In this document: positions 27,301 through 35,660 of the stretch, one piece after another
Numbering within the stretch: position 1 is the first letter of the stretch
How the letters are laid out: each line of letters opens with the position of its first letter
Assembly (NCBI RefSeq): GCF_016918735.1
Contig: NZ_JAFFPR010000009.1
Location: 62,001 to 126,000, forward strand
Length of the DNA stretch: 64,000 bases
Direction of reading: 5' to 3'
Source: Leptospira abararensis
Lineage (GTDB): Bacteria; Spirochaetota; Leptospiria; Leptospirales; Leptospiraceae
Position numbers and translations under genes: made by a program
The notes under the pieces: generated by a model
The model's database searches: none
Seen by the model: the letters and a program-made list of their open reading frames with translations, nothing else
What the model was told of the DNA's origin: nothing

Positions 27301-27515
27301 ACTCTCTTTCTAATAAATTGAAAAAGGAAATTTTGCCTTCTGTTCCAGAAATGATTACTGGAAGTTTTATGGATGTGATCGACATTGTAAAACCAGAAAG
27401 AACCAAATTTTTATCCATGCACACAGAGTTTAACCATCAAGGTAGTAACCTAATTGGTGTTTTAGTATTCTTGCCTGATTTTGATGAACTGGTAGATTTG
27501 ATTCATAAATCATGA
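24312..27515 (+). CDS. cheA: Chemotaxis kinase CheA with C-terminal CheC-like domain
   Basis: A 1067-residue kinase, far longer than the usual 650-750. In order: P1/Hpt domain with phospho-acceptor His48 (RAAHSLKSSS), a variable middle part, P3 dimerisation (DKLDQLMNNVGELVITNS), ATPase P4 (LIHLIRNSVDHGIESP; GRGVGMNVV), and a CheW-like P5 (LAIIPSILVIMEEEVYAFPL). A linker of about 150 residues follows, then an extra domain from about residue 875 to the end. This resembles CheC: a first motif LENIVNTGMMNAGVVLSQL keeps the Asn but not the Glu, and a second, LSEISNIVCSSVMNSLSN, keeps both. It starts with TTG. CheC is a CheY-P phosphatase, so kinase and phosphatase may be in one chain. Confidence 0.93.
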   Translation: MAGILGEYTEVFLEESEDQIEELNSNLVKLEKDHENPEIINDIFRAAHSLKSSSAFVGLYNLSDLSHTMENLLQKIREGSLEINVKLVNLLFECFDLIKQVIEGVANGVKVETPFTDMIKKLQDYEASPTQTGVSSVASKSNSPGKSMESSSSSFTLTEEEISEIRQSLKEDSDLTAFAVNLKLKDDTPMQNLRLLLILQSVKQAGGIIKCNPSEDALDNGQGSFALSFVTVTKLNRHELHVQCNIDMVDSLSVEEIKLPETEMEALEKRSDSAAIQTTNHPSGQSDLEDKHASRGPANFDKAVTDSKVVMRTIKVSSDKLDQLMNNVGELVITNSGFQKIYDDLVAQFGEDSLFNELKGKIDQINRISKDLQTGIMNIRMVPIGSVFNRFTRLIRDLSLETGKQVNLVLRGENTELDKKVIDAIGEPLIHLIRNSVDHGIESPSERRSSGKPEEGTVELNAYQGGSNILVEIRDDGKGLNKDKILKKAIERGLVNETDAQNLSESDIFQFIFAPGFSTADKISDISGRGVGMNVVNKLIEEFKGKILIHSEEGKGSSFTLSFPQALAIIPSILVIMEEEVYAFPLSEVSETIKVNLDQITTLEGHEIINLRGEVLPIYRLNRILGLADKQEMVEVPVVIVNYKTRKLGFMVDDLIGKHETVIKSLGKNFKDIQGLTGATIMGDGTIILVLDIPGLVEIAADKVDWTDQLVAGEMMKRASTIRSLEMSDSEFMFKSNHPTNRYNAKLIELRAKDKSRVKKDKHKIEKHIIVPKEEVYAEEPATNLKITTEVIKTETVVNGDTSESSHSSTATLVVDHKTDEIHRLADVAKIENVKLTEREQAAEIIKGFVEQKEERLNQVAALNSDAINEIMSSKDIKKLENIVNTGMMNAGVVLSQLVGKDVELFIPEIKLTDREGLAKEFRYSMDQFFGMKIRMTGDLNGNLLMMFSEENGSEIAKELLGSEDAKYAEGSHHKLSEDMVSVLSEISNIVCSSVMNSLSNKLKKEILPSVPEMITGSFMDVIDIVKPERTKFLSMHTEFNHQGSNLIGVLVFLPDFDELVDLIHKS

Positions 27516-28579
27516 ATAAAAAACCAACCGTTGCCATTATCGATGACTCACTTCTCGTGAGGAATATATTAAGTGATGCCCTCACCAAAAAGGATGAAGT
27601 GCAGGTGATTGCTACCGGTAAAACTGGAATGGATTGTATTGATTTAGCAGGGAAACTAAAGCCAGACTTTATCGTTTTGGACATTGAGATGCCCATCATG
27701 GATGGGCTCACTGCACTTGCGGAAATCAAAAAACTAAAACTACCAAGTCATGTGATTATGCTTTCGGTGCTTACCCAACATGGTGCTGATGCAACGTTCA
27801 AGGCTTTGGAACTGGGGGCAGTGGATTTCATTCCAAAGCCATCCAGCGGAAATCAGTTCTCGCCGGAAGATATTGCTGCGGTATTGTCCGCAAAAATCAA
27901 AGGATTTTCCGATTCTAGACTGCCTAGTATAGAAACTTTGGTTCGGCCAGAGCGAACCGACCGCCAATTAAATAAAAGTTTTCAAAAACCAATCAAAGTA
28001 GAGGCTATCGGAATTGGGACCTCAACTGGGGGACCAAAAGCTTTGCAGACTGTTTTCGCGAGTATTCCTGAAGACTTTGCAAAACCAATCTTTGTGGTAC
28101 AACATATGCCTGCGGGGTTTACGAAGGCGTTTGCGGACAGATTGAATTCCTTGTCTAAAATACAAGTGAAAGAAGCGGAAGATGGTGATCTTGTACAATC
28201 GGGAACTGCATACATTGCTCCCGGTGATTACCAAATGAAGGTAGTCACAAAGGGAAGAGATCATGTCATTGAACTCAACCATGCGGGACAGGTCAATGGA
28301 CACAGACCATCCATTGAAGTATTATTTGATAGTTTGGTGGATGCTTACGGTGGGGATCATCTTTTATCCATGATCATGACAGGTATGGGAAAAGATGGGT
28401 CACAAGCAATCACTAACATTCACGCCAAGGGAGGTATTACTTTGGCGCAGAATGAAGCAACATCGGTAGTTTATGGAATGAACCGTGTTGCAGTGGAACT
28501 GGGAGGAATTGATTTTGTTCTTCCGGTTGATGAATTAGTACCAAAGATGATTGAATTATTAAAGTCGAGAGGGAATTAA
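27512..28579 (+). CDS. cheB: Receptor methylesterase CheB
   Basis: A 355-residue response regulator and methylesterase that removes methyl groups from chemoreceptors. The receiver domain has VAIIDDSLLVRN, the phospho-acceptor Asp in FIVLDIEMPIMDG and SSGNQF after the Lys. The esterase domain carries the catalytic Ser in GIGTSTGGPKAL, His in VQHMPAGFT and Asp in TGMGKDGSQAI. It overlaps cheA by four bases. No cheR methyltransferase gene is in the window. Confidence 0.96.
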   Translation: MNKKPTVAIIDDSLLVRNILSDALTKKDEVQVIATGKTGMDCIDLAGKLKPDFIVLDIEMPIMDGLTALAEIKKLKLPSHVIMLSVLTQHGADATFKALELGAVDFIPKPSSGNQFSPEDIAAVLSAKIKGFSDSRLPSIETLVRPERTDRQLNKSFQKPIKVEAIGIGTSTGGPKALQTVFASIPEDFAKPIFVVQHMPAGFTKAFADRLNSLSKIQVKEAEDGDLVQSGTAYIAPGDYQMKVVTKGRDHVIELNHAGQVNGHRPSIEVLFDSLVDAYGGDHLLSMIMTGMGKDGSQAITNIHAKGGITLAQNEATSVVYGMNRVAVELGGIDFVLPVDELVPKMIELLKSRGN

Positions 28580-28580
28580 C

Positions 28581-28943
28581 ATGGCAAGAATTTTGGTTGT
28601 AGATGATGCAAAATTCATGAGAACGCTCGTAAAAGATGCGTTAGTTGGAGCAGGTCACGAGATCGTTGGTGAAGCAGAGAACGGTAATATTGCGGTAGAA
28701 CAATACAAAAACCTCAAACCGGATCTAGTCACTATGGACATTACTATGCGTGAAAAAGATGGAATTGAAGCGACAAAGGAAATTATCAAATTTGATGCTT
28801 CTGCTAAAATCATTATGGTAACGGCCCTTGGCCAAGAAGACTTACTTGCGAAAGCGATCAAAATGGGTGTAAAGGATTTTGTTGTAAAACCTTTCCCGCC
28901 AGAAAGATTGCAACAAGCAGCAGCTAAAGCACTGGGTCTATAA
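28581..28943 (+). CDS. cheY: Chemotaxis response regulator CheY
   Basis: A 120-residue single receiver domain, which when phosphorylated by CheA switches the flagellar motor. The acidic pair is VVDDAKFMR, the phospho-acceptor Asp is in VTMDITMREKDG, and MVTALG and DFVVKPF supply the Thr and Lys. The nearly invariant Pro after the acceptor (DxxMP) is Arg here. One base separates it from cheB and three from scpA. Confidence 0.95.
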   Translation: MARILVVDDAKFMRTLVKDALVGAGHEIVGEAENGNIAVEQYKNLKPDLVTMDITMREKDGIEATKEIIKFDASAKIIMVTALGQEDLLAKAIKMGVKDFVVKPFPPERLQQAAAKALGL

Positions 28944-28946
28944 ACC

Positions 28947-29690
28947 GTGTCCCAAACCCCGGAGTTTATCGTCCGGTGGCAGAACCAGGACGGAGGATTG
29001 ACAGAAGGACCGCTAACGGTTCTATGGTCTCTGATTGATAGTTATAAGGTGGATATTTTTGAAGTCTCCCTTTCGCGTATCACATCCGATTTCATTCAAT
29101 TTTTGAGAACGAGTCAGTCTTTGTCGATTGAACTTACATCTGAGTTTGCCGTGATGGCAGCTCATTTGGTATATTTAAAATCCAAAGCCTTATTGCCGGA
29201 TCCTGGTTTTGAGGAAGAGGATTACGATCCTCCTCTACCCAAAGAACTAGTCGACAAACTACTAGAACACAAAAAATTCCAAATGGCCGGACAACGTTTG
29301 GCGGAGCTGGACCGGTTGACTGCGGGAATGTTTACTCGGGACACAAATCAAGTTTTGGATGAAACGGAAGTTTGGTTGGATGTAAGCCTAGTGGATCTCA
29401 TCTCTGCATTTAATTCGATATTGGAACAAGAAAGTTCCAATGAGGTAGAAGACCTTCTACCGATCTACGAGGGTGTGGCCCAATACTCCGTAGAGGACAA
29501 AATGGAATATTTACGAAATCTTTTAGATAAAACCGGGGAAATCCACTTTATGGATTTGTTCGAAACAGAAAAACCGGAAAAAAAAGAAATCGTCGCTGCC
29601 TTCCTGGCAGTACTGGAAGTTGTTAAAATCCGAGTCTGCAAAGTTCTCCAACATGCAGTTTTCGGTGAAATCAAAATAGTCAAGGTTTAG
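28947..29690 (+). CDS. scpA: Segregation and condensation protein ScpA
   Basis: A 247-residue kleisin that bridges the two heads of SMC. The N-terminal part (EGPLTVLWSLIDSYKVDIFEVSLSRI) matches the SMC-neck-binding helix bundle, MAAHLVYLKSKALLPDP is the family hallmark, and the C-terminal winged helix has EIVAAFLAVLEVVKIRVCKV. It starts with GTG three bases after cheY and is followed 6 bases later by scpB. Confidence 0.94.
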   Translation: MSQTPEFIVRWQNQDGGLTEGPLTVLWSLIDSYKVDIFEVSLSRITSDFIQFLRTSQSLSIELTSEFAVMAAHLVYLKSKALLPDPGFEEEDYDPPLPKELVDKLLEHKKFQMAGQRLAELDRLTAGMFTRDTNQVLDETEVWLDVSLVDLISAFNSILEQESSNEVEDLLPIYEGVAQYSVEDKMEYLRNLLDKTGEIHFMDLFETEKPEKKEIVAAFLAVLEVVKIRVCKVLQHAVFGEIKIVKV

Positions 29691-29696
29691 ATCAAT

Positions 29697-30326
29697 TTGG
29701 AAGAAAGAACTTATACCAAGGGCCTTCTTGAGGCGCTTCTCTTTTTGTCTTCGGATCCGATCAAATTGTCTGCACTTGCAAAGTCCGCCGGGATAGAAAA
29801 AACTGAAGCCCGAGAACTCCTCGACGAACTCATCCTCGATTACCAAGAAAAAGAAGGCGGTTTTTTACTCAGAGAAATCGCCGGTGGTTATCAATTCATC
29901 ACAAATCAAAAATATAGCGAAGTTCTAGCCCATATCTTTAAAGATAAAAAAAGAGAAACCCTTTCTCGGGGAACGTTGGACACTCTTGCCATCATTGCTT
30001 ACAAACAACCCATCACATTAACAGAACTGGATGAAATTCGTGGGGTCTCTTCTCGGGCAATGGTAGCAAGCCTTATGTCCAAAAAATTAGTGAAGGCTGT
30101 GGGACAAAAAGAAGTCCCCGGTAGACCCACATTGTACGGAACGACCAACGAATTTTTGTTACACTTTGGTCTGAGTAAACTCACAGACCTTCCTACACCA
30201 GTAGAGGTGAAAGAACTTAAGTTCGAAGAATTTTCTCCCGAATCCATTATTGTCACCGATGAAACGGAAATGAATCCCGATTTTGATTTGAGTACACTAC
30301 CAGAAGAGTTACAAGAAGAGGCCTAA
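29697..30326 (+). CDS. scpB: Segregation and condensation protein ScpB
   Basis: A 209-residue partner of ScpA in the SMC condensin complex. It has the two winged-helix domains of the family: GLLEALLFLSSDPIKLSALA near the start and RGTLDTLAIIAYKQPITLTE followed by IRGV and GRPTLYGTT in the second. It uses a TTG start. The acidic C-terminal tail is typical. pheA begins directly after its stop codon. Confidence 0.95.
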   Translation: MEERTYTKGLLEALLFLSSDPIKLSALAKSAGIEKTEARELLDELILDYQEKEGGFLLREIAGGYQFITNQKYSEVLAHIFKDKKRETLSRGTLDTLAIIAYKQPITLTELDEIRGVSSRAMVASLMSKKLVKAVGQKEVPGRPTLYGTTNEFLLHFGLSKLTDLPTPVEVKELKFEEFSPESIIVTDETEMNPDFDLSTLPEELQEEA

Positions 30327-31418
30327 ATGAGTAGTGCAGAAGAAGAATTAAAAAAACTCCGCGCTGGGATTGATTCACTTGATACTGAAATTATTGGTTT
30401 GATTCAAAAACGTGCTGGATTCGCCCAAGAGATTGGGCGCGTTAAAAAAGAATCGGGTGGTCCCATCTACCGACCGGATCGTGAAAAAGATGTGTATGAA
30501 AAAGTAACCAAGTTATCTGGCGGGCCACTCCCCGCATCGGTGATTCGTGCCATTTATCGGGAGATGATGTCTGGAACCATTGCCTTAGAACACCCGTTAA
30601 AGATTGGATTTCTGGGACCTGAAGGTAGTTTTTCTCATTCCGCTATGCGCTCCAAATTTGGCACTTCTATCGACGCTGCTCCACAAACATCCATCCCAGA
30701 TGTTTTCCGAATGGTAGAAGAGGGGAAGTTGGATTACGGAGTGGTTCCTGTAGAAAATTCTACTGAGGGCCAAGTAAGTTCTACTCTCGATATGTTTTTA
30801 GAAACAGACCTCATTGTATACTCTGAGTTATACCAAAAGATTTCCTTTTCTTTGCTCGGTTTTGAAACTGATCTTGCTGCCGTTAAAAAAATCTATGGAA
30901 TTCGTATTGGTAACGAACAGTGCCGCAATTGGATTTCTGCAAACCTTCCTAATGCGGAAGTAGTGGAAACCTCATCCACTGCTATGGCGGCAAAATTAGT
31001 TTCCGAAAGAAAAGACGGACTTGCTGTCGCCTCTAAAATTGCCGGTGAAATTTATAATTTAAATATCGTTGCCGAAGGAATCGAAGATTATTCGGGAAAC
31101 ACAACTCGGTTTTTGGTAATCGGAAAAACAGAATCACCGAAAACAAAAGAAGATAAAACTTCCATTGTGTTTTCGATTCCAAACCAAACTGGTTCTTTAT
31201 TTGCCATTTTAAAAACCTTTAATGAGGTTGCGGTCAACTTAACCAAAATTGAATCGAGACCTTTAAAACGAAACTTATGGGAATACCATTTTTTTGTAGA
31301 TTTTATTGGTCACAAAGAAGATCCAAAAATTGCAGAACTTCTGGAAAAAGTAAAATCACAATGTACCTTATTTAAACTTCTCGGTTCTTATCCAACAGCT
31401 GGATCCTTTCCTACATGA
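30327..31418 (+). CDS. pheA: Bifunctional chorismate mutase/prephenate dehydratase
   Basis: A 363-residue P-protein that makes phenylpyruvate from chorismate. AroQ-type mutase spans residues 1-88 (LRAGIDSLDTEIIGLIQKRA), the dehydratase about 92-270 (FLGPEGSFSHSA, VVPVENSTEGQVSSTLD, catalytic Thr in NTTRFLVIG), and a C-terminal ACT domain (NQTGSLFAILKTF, ESRP) that senses phenylalanine. It touches scpB and overlaps tyrA by four bases. Confidence 0.96.
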   Translation: MSSAEEELKKLRAGIDSLDTEIIGLIQKRAGFAQEIGRVKKESGGPIYRPDREKDVYEKVTKLSGGPLPASVIRAIYREMMSGTIALEHPLKIGFLGPEGSFSHSAMRSKFGTSIDAAPQTSIPDVFRMVEEGKLDYGVVPVENSTEGQVSSTLDMFLETDLIVYSELYQKISFSLLGFETDLAAVKKIYGIRIGNEQCRNWISANLPNAEVVETSSTAMAAKLVSERKDGLAVASKIAGEIYNLNIVAEGIEDYSGNTTRFLVIGKTESPKTKEDKTSIVFSIPNQTGSLFAILKTFNEVAVNLTKIESRPLKRNLWEYHFFVDFIGHKEDPKIAELLEKVKSQCTLFKLLGSYPTAGSFPT

Positions 31419-32308
31419 AACTTACTCGAGTTTTGATTTATGGCATGGGGCTTATGGGTGGCTCTCTTGCTCTTTCGTTACGCAAAAAATTTCCAAACGT
31501 TGTCATTTCTGCAGTGGTTCGTTCCGAAAAAAGTAAATCCACGATTCTAGAGAAAAATCTAGCCAACCAAGTGTTTTTACAAAAAGAATTTATAGCTCCT
31601 GATTGGACCCAATACGATTTGGTGGTCTTTAGCACACCTGTGGAATCCATTTTACAAATTATCCCCACTTTACCAAAGTCGGGAAATACCATCTTTATGG
31701 ATTTAGGATCCACCAAAGAAACCATTGTATCAGCAGTAGAGAAATATTATGGGAACGAACCTCATCATTATATTTCGACCCATCCTATGTGCGGATCCGA
31801 ACAAGCAGGTCCAGGGGCAGCAGTCGCGGAGCTTTACTTAGACAAACTTTGTATTTTAACCAGTCCTAAATCGGCATCTAACGCTAGTTTGGAGTGGGTG
31901 CGTGTGTTTTGGGAATCGATTGGCTCTTGGACGATGGAGATGGATTCAAAATCTCATGATGAAACTTTGGCGAATTTATCCCATCTTCCGCATGTGATCT
32001 CCACCATTCTTGTGAATGTGGCGGGTGCCAATACCACAACCATGAGAGAAGTGATGGGGATTCCAAAACCAATCACCGGTGGTGGGTTTCGGGATATGTC
32101 AAGGATTGCTGGATCCAATCCTGATATGTGGATTTCCATTTTCAAAGAAAATAAAGATTTTTTGTACCAGTCGATTGATGATTTCATTCACCAATTAGTT
32201 GAGTTTCGTGATTTGTTGAAACCGGATCATCCCTTTGATGAAGGTAAAATTCGAATACTTTGGGAATTGGCATTGTTAAACAAAGAACAGATTCGAAAGA
32301 CAAAATGA
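31415..32308 (+). CDS. tyrA: Prephenate dehydrogenase
   Basis: A 297-residue NAD(P)-dependent enzyme that oxidises prephenate to 4-hydroxyphenylpyruvate for tyrosine. The nucleotide-binding loop is YGMGLMGGSLALSLRK, the catalytic His lies in STHPMCGSEQAG, and SHLPHVIS is the substrate-domain motif. No ACT domain follows, so tyrosine feedback would be direct or absent. It overlaps pheA at the start and the NamZ-like gene at the end (ATGA). Confidence 0.94.
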   Translation: MKLTRVLIYGMGLMGGSLALSLRKKFPNVVISAVVRSEKSKSTILEKNLANQVFLQKEFIAPDWTQYDLVVFSTPVESILQIIPTLPKSGNTIFMDLGSTKETIVSAVEKYYGNEPHHYISTHPMCGSEQAGPGAAVAELYLDKLCILTSPKSASNASLEWVRVFWESIGSWTMEMDSKSHDETLANLSHLPHVISTILVNVAGANTTTMREVMGIPKPITGGGFRDMSRIAGSNPDMWISIFKENKDFLYQSIDDFIHQLVEFRDLLKPDHPFDEGKIRILWELALLNKEQIRKTK

Positions 32309-33462
32309 AGTTTTTAAAAAATATTAATAAGTTAAGCGGCTGTAAGGCGGCGATTCTTACAAACCAAAGTGCTTTTGGTTTTCATGGAAAGTATCACTTC
32401 CAAACATTTGCGGAAATTTTTGATCTAAAAACTATCTTTTTACCAGAACATGGACTTTTTGCAGAGTTACAAGACCAGGTCAGCGGAGATGAACTGCAAT
32501 ATCTATTCGGTGGTATGCAGATTGTAAACCTTTATGGAAAGGAAGAGAAAAGTCTAATTCCTCCTCGCGACACTTTGAATACTGTTGATGTAGTCATTGT
32601 TGATATCAAAGATGTGGGTTCTCGTTATTATACTTTCTTAACTACCGCTTACTATATATTGAGTGAGCTTTCGCGGTTAAAAAAAGAAACGGGAAAGGCC
32701 CCATTATTTTTAGTGATTGATTCTCCCAATCCCATCGGTAAAAAACTAGAAGGCACTGCCCTACAAAAAGAATTTGAGTCCTTTGTGGGAGTACCAACTG
32801 TCTTACATAGACATGGGCTCACTCCTGGGGGATTGTTATCCTATTACAATGAAACTTTTCAGTTGAAAGTGGATGTAGTGGTTGTACCTATAGGTGTAAT
32901 CCATCCAAAATCATTATCACACTTGGAGTGGGTTCCTCCTTCCCCCAATATCCCCACGCAAAATACTTGTTTGGTGTATCCGGGAATGTGTTTGTTAGAA
33001 GGCACAAACCTTTCGGAAGGAAGAGGAACTACAAAACCCTTTGAAACCTTCGGTGCACCTTATCTTTTAGGCAAACCAAAGGAAGAATTAGACAAACGAA
33101 TGTTGACCCACCAACCAGGAACCTATCTTTTGCGGAACTTACGGTTTTTGCCCACCTTCCATAAATATGTTGGTTCGATTTGTGAAGGATACCAATTGAT
33201 GGTTTTGAAACCAAAACAGTTCCACTCGCTATATTTTGTTTTATTTTTTTTAAAACAATTGGCGGAATTGTTTCCAAGCGATTTTGAATATTTGAAAGGA
33301 GTGTATGAATTCCGTTCGGACAGGCCTGCCATCGAACTTCTTGCAGGGGATGCTAATCTATTAGACTATTTGAACGGAAAACTTTCCGATTCTGACCTGG
33401 AAATCTATTTAAAGGAATCAGAAAAACGTTGGGCGAAGACCATAAAACCCTTTCGTTACTAA
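32305..33462 (+). CDS. DUF1343/NamZ-like exo-N-acetylmuramidase
   Basis: A 385-residue protein of the DUF1343 family, of which NamZ of Bacillus removes terminal MurNAc from peptidoglycan fragments. Motifs match in order: ILTNQSAF, FLPEHGLFAELQDQ, VDIKDVGSRYYTFLTT, IDSPNPIGKKLEG, GVPTVLHRHGLTPGGLLSYY and EGTNLSEGRGTTKPFE. There is no signal peptide, so it may act in cell-wall recycling in the cytoplasm. I take the ATG at 32305, which overlaps the tyrA stop (ATGA). Confidence 0.87.
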   Translation: MKFLKNINKLSGCKAAILTNQSAFGFHGKYHFQTFAEIFDLKTIFLPEHGLFAELQDQVSGDELQYLFGGMQIVNLYGKEEKSLIPPRDTLNTVDVVIVDIKDVGSRYYTFLTTAYYILSELSRLKKETGKAPLFLVIDSPNPIGKKLEGTALQKEFESFVGVPTVLHRHGLTPGGLLSYYNETFQLKVDVVVVPIGVIHPKSLSHLEWVPPSPNIPTQNTCLVYPGMCLLEGTNLSEGRGTTKPFETFGAPYLLGKPKEELDKRMLTHQPGTYLLRNLRFLPTFHKYVGSICEGYQLMVLKPKQFHSLYFVLFFLKQLAELFPSDFEYLKGVYEFRSDRPAIELLAGDANLLDYLNGKLSDSDLEIYLKESEKRWAKTIKPFRY

Positions 33463-33516
33463 TTTTTTTAACAAATTGGTGTTGCAGACCGACTAATGCG
33501 TAGGTATACAATCACC

Positions 33517-34107
33517 ATGACAAGAATGTTTCGAACCGTTTTTCTAGTTTCCCTTATGGCAATACTGCTTACCAATTGTGGTTACAACCGTATCCAAGAG
33601 TTGGATGAAGAAGTGACTGCTTCTTGGGCGGAAGTTCTCAACCAATACAAAAGAAGAGCTGACTTAGTTCCCAATTTGGTCTCTGCGGTCAAAGGATTTG
33701 CAAACCAAGAAAAAGACATTATGAAAGGGATTGCTGATGCAAGAGCCAGAATTGGTTCCATCCAAGCAACTCCAGAACTTGTAAACAATCCAGAAAGTTT
33801 AAAACAATTTGACCAAGCACAAGGCCAATTGGGTTCTGCATTGTCTAGACTTCTTATGATCCAAGAAAACTACCCACAATTAAAATCAGACCAACACTTT
33901 TCTGATTTAATGGCGCAGTTGGAAGGAACAGAAAACAGAATCACTGTAGCAAGGAATCGATTTATCAAATCAACGAAAGAATACAATGTATACATTCGCC
34001 AGTTCCCTGCGGTTCTTACTGCTAAAGCTTTTGGTTATGCTTCCAAAGCAACCTTTACAGTAGAAGACCAAAAAACCATTGAGAATGCACCGAAAGTAGA
34101 ATTCTAA
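33517..34107 (+). CDS. LemA family lipoprotein
   Basis: A LemA-type protein of about 196 residues: a lipoprotein signal (FLVSLMAILLTNC) followed by the long antiparallel helices of the family (LDEEVTASWAEVLNQYKRR, DLVPNLVSAVKGFANQE). The C-terminal FPAVLTAKAFGY is the family end motif. Function of LemA is not established. Starts at 33496, 33517 and 33526 are possible; 33517 has AGG about ten bases upstream. A strong terminator follows. Confidence 0.9.
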   Translation: MTRMFRTVFLVSLMAILLTNCGYNRIQELDEEVTASWAEVLNQYKRRADLVPNLVSAVKGFANQEKDIMKGIADARARIGSIQATPELVNNPESLKQFDQAQGQLGSALSRLLMIQENYPQLKSDQHFSDLMAQLEGTENRITVARNRFIKSTKEYNVYIRQFPAVLTAKAFGYASKATFTVEDQKTIENAPKVEF

Positions 34108-34196
34108 ACAGATAGAAGATAATTATATTTGAAATTCAAATTGTATTGAAAATTAGAATTTAATTAAGATCAATTTAAAATCTAACATTTCAATGG

Positions 34197-34226
34197 AAGC
34201 CGGCAAACTTACTTGCCGGCTTTTTT
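34197..34226 (+). terminator. Rho-independent terminator after lemA
   Basis: AAGCCGGCAA (34197-34206), a six-base loop ACTTAC and TTGCCGGCTT (34213-34222) form a perfect 10-base stem followed by T's. It closes the long plus-strand run and lies just before the convergent MBOAT gene. Confidence 0.92.
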
Positions 34227-34228
34227 AT

Positions 34229-35659
34229 TTAGAATTGGAAATAGAGGAAAGGACTGGAAACGGTTACACTATAAATGATAAACGAAGTGATATAGAGTAA
34301 TATACAAGTAGGAATTAGAAAGTAGAGATTGTCTGTGATAAAGGCAAATCGGTCTTCGTCCCTATCTTGGAGGATGTCCACTAAAAACAAAAATCCAACT
34401 AAGATCACCAAACTAACACTCATTTGTGGAAAGATTCCACTTGCTCCGGTAAAAGCACGTTCTAACATAATTTTGGTGATCCCCATTCCAGTGGGAACTT
34501 CTGGCGTGGCCTTGGCTCGAAAGAAAAAACAAGACAATACAAAAACACCTACTGGATATATGGGTTGGATGCTTCTTGGAACCCGATTCCAGGCATTACG
34601 CATGGTTTCAAATTTGAATACAAACTTTTCTACCACCATCATTGTGGAATGCAGAGTTCCCCAAAAAACAAAAGTCCAATCGGCACCATGCCAAATTCCA
34701 GAAACAAAGGTTGTGAGAAAAAGATTTACATAGGCCATAATCTCACCCCTTCTGTTACCGCCGAGAGTGATGTATACATAGTCTCGTAACCAAGAACTAA
34801 AGGAAATATGCCACCGCCTCCAAAGTTCACTGAGTGTTCCCGATAAAAAAGGACGATCAAAGTTTTTGGGAATATGGAAACCAAGGATTCTTGCTGTTCC
34901 AATCGCAATATCAGAGTACCCAGAAAAATCACAATAAATTTGTACTGCGAATAACATAGCCGCTATCCACATCGCAATCCAATTGTATTCAGTAGGGTTT
35001 GCATACATGGGATCGATCACGTAAGATACGGGATCGGCAATGAAGGTCTTTTTAAAGATTCCCCAAAAGAGTTGTTTTAAACCTTGTTTGAGATTTTCTT
35101 TTGTGAAGTCTTTGGAATCTAAAAATTGATGGAGGACATCACTCGCACGTAAGATGGGGCCTGCCACAAGTTGGGGAAAAAATGCGAGGAAGAGTCCGAA
35201 ATGGAATATGGATTTGGCCCTGACCACCACGCCTTTGTAAACATCCACAGCATAGGATACCGCTTGTAAGGTGAAAAAACTAATCCCCATGGGAAGTAAA
35301 ATCCCAGACTTCTGCACAAATTCAGGATCACAAGGAGTCAGAGAAAAAGTTTGATTCCAAACCGTAATAGAAAAATCCAAATACTTAAAAACAAAAAGTA
35401 AACTTAAATTGCTCCAGACGGCAACATTCAACCAAAAGAGTTTTTTTGCTTTTGAAGAAGCGAACTCCATATAATCGACAGCAAGTTTTGTGATGATAAA
35501 AGAAAAAACCAAAAGGATAAGAAAAGGAATCCTAAAAATAGCATAGAAATACAGGCTAACAATGAATAACCAAAGGCCTTGGAATCGTTTTGGGATAAGG
35601 AAATAAACTAGGATAACAATGGGTGCAAAAATTAAATAGTGAACGGAATTAAAAAGCAT
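34229..35659 (-). CDS. MBOAT family O-acyltransferase (AlgI/DltB-like)
   Basis: A 476-residue polytopic membrane protein. It begins MLFNSVHYLIFAPIVILVYF as AlgI-type proteins do, and carries GYSDIAIGTARILGFHIPKNF, the LSELWRRWHISFSSWLRDYV motif and the catalytic His in FVSGIWHGADW. Such proteins pass acyl groups across the inner membrane to an extracytoplasmic SGNH partner, which modifies a cell-surface polymer. Two SGNH-type proteins are encoded directly upstream on the same strand, the nearest ending one base before this start. Confidence 0.94.
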   Translation of the reverse strand: MLFNSVHYLIFAPIVILVYFLIPKRFQGLWLFIVSLYFYAIFRIPFLILLVFSFIITKLAVDYMEFASSKAKKLFWLNVAVWSNLSLLFVFKYLDFSITVWNQTFSLTPCDPEFVQKSGILLPMGISFFTLQAVSYAVDVYKGVVVRAKSIFHFGLFLAFFPQLVAGPILRASDVLHQFLDSKDFTKENLKQGLKQLFWGIFKKTFIADPVSYVIDPMYANPTEYNWIAMWIAAMLFAVQIYCDFSGYSDIAIGTARILGFHIPKNFDRPFLSGTLSELWRRWHISFSSWLRDYVYITLGGNRRGEIMAYVNLFLTTFVSGIWHGADWTFVFWGTLHSTMMVVEKFVFKFETMRNAWNRVPRSIQPIYPVGVFVLSCFFFRAKATPEVPTGMGITKIMLERAFTGASGIFPQMSVSLVILVGFLFLVDILQDRDEDRFAFITDNLYFLIPTCILLYITSFIIYSVTVSSPFLYFQF

Positions 35660-35660
35660 G

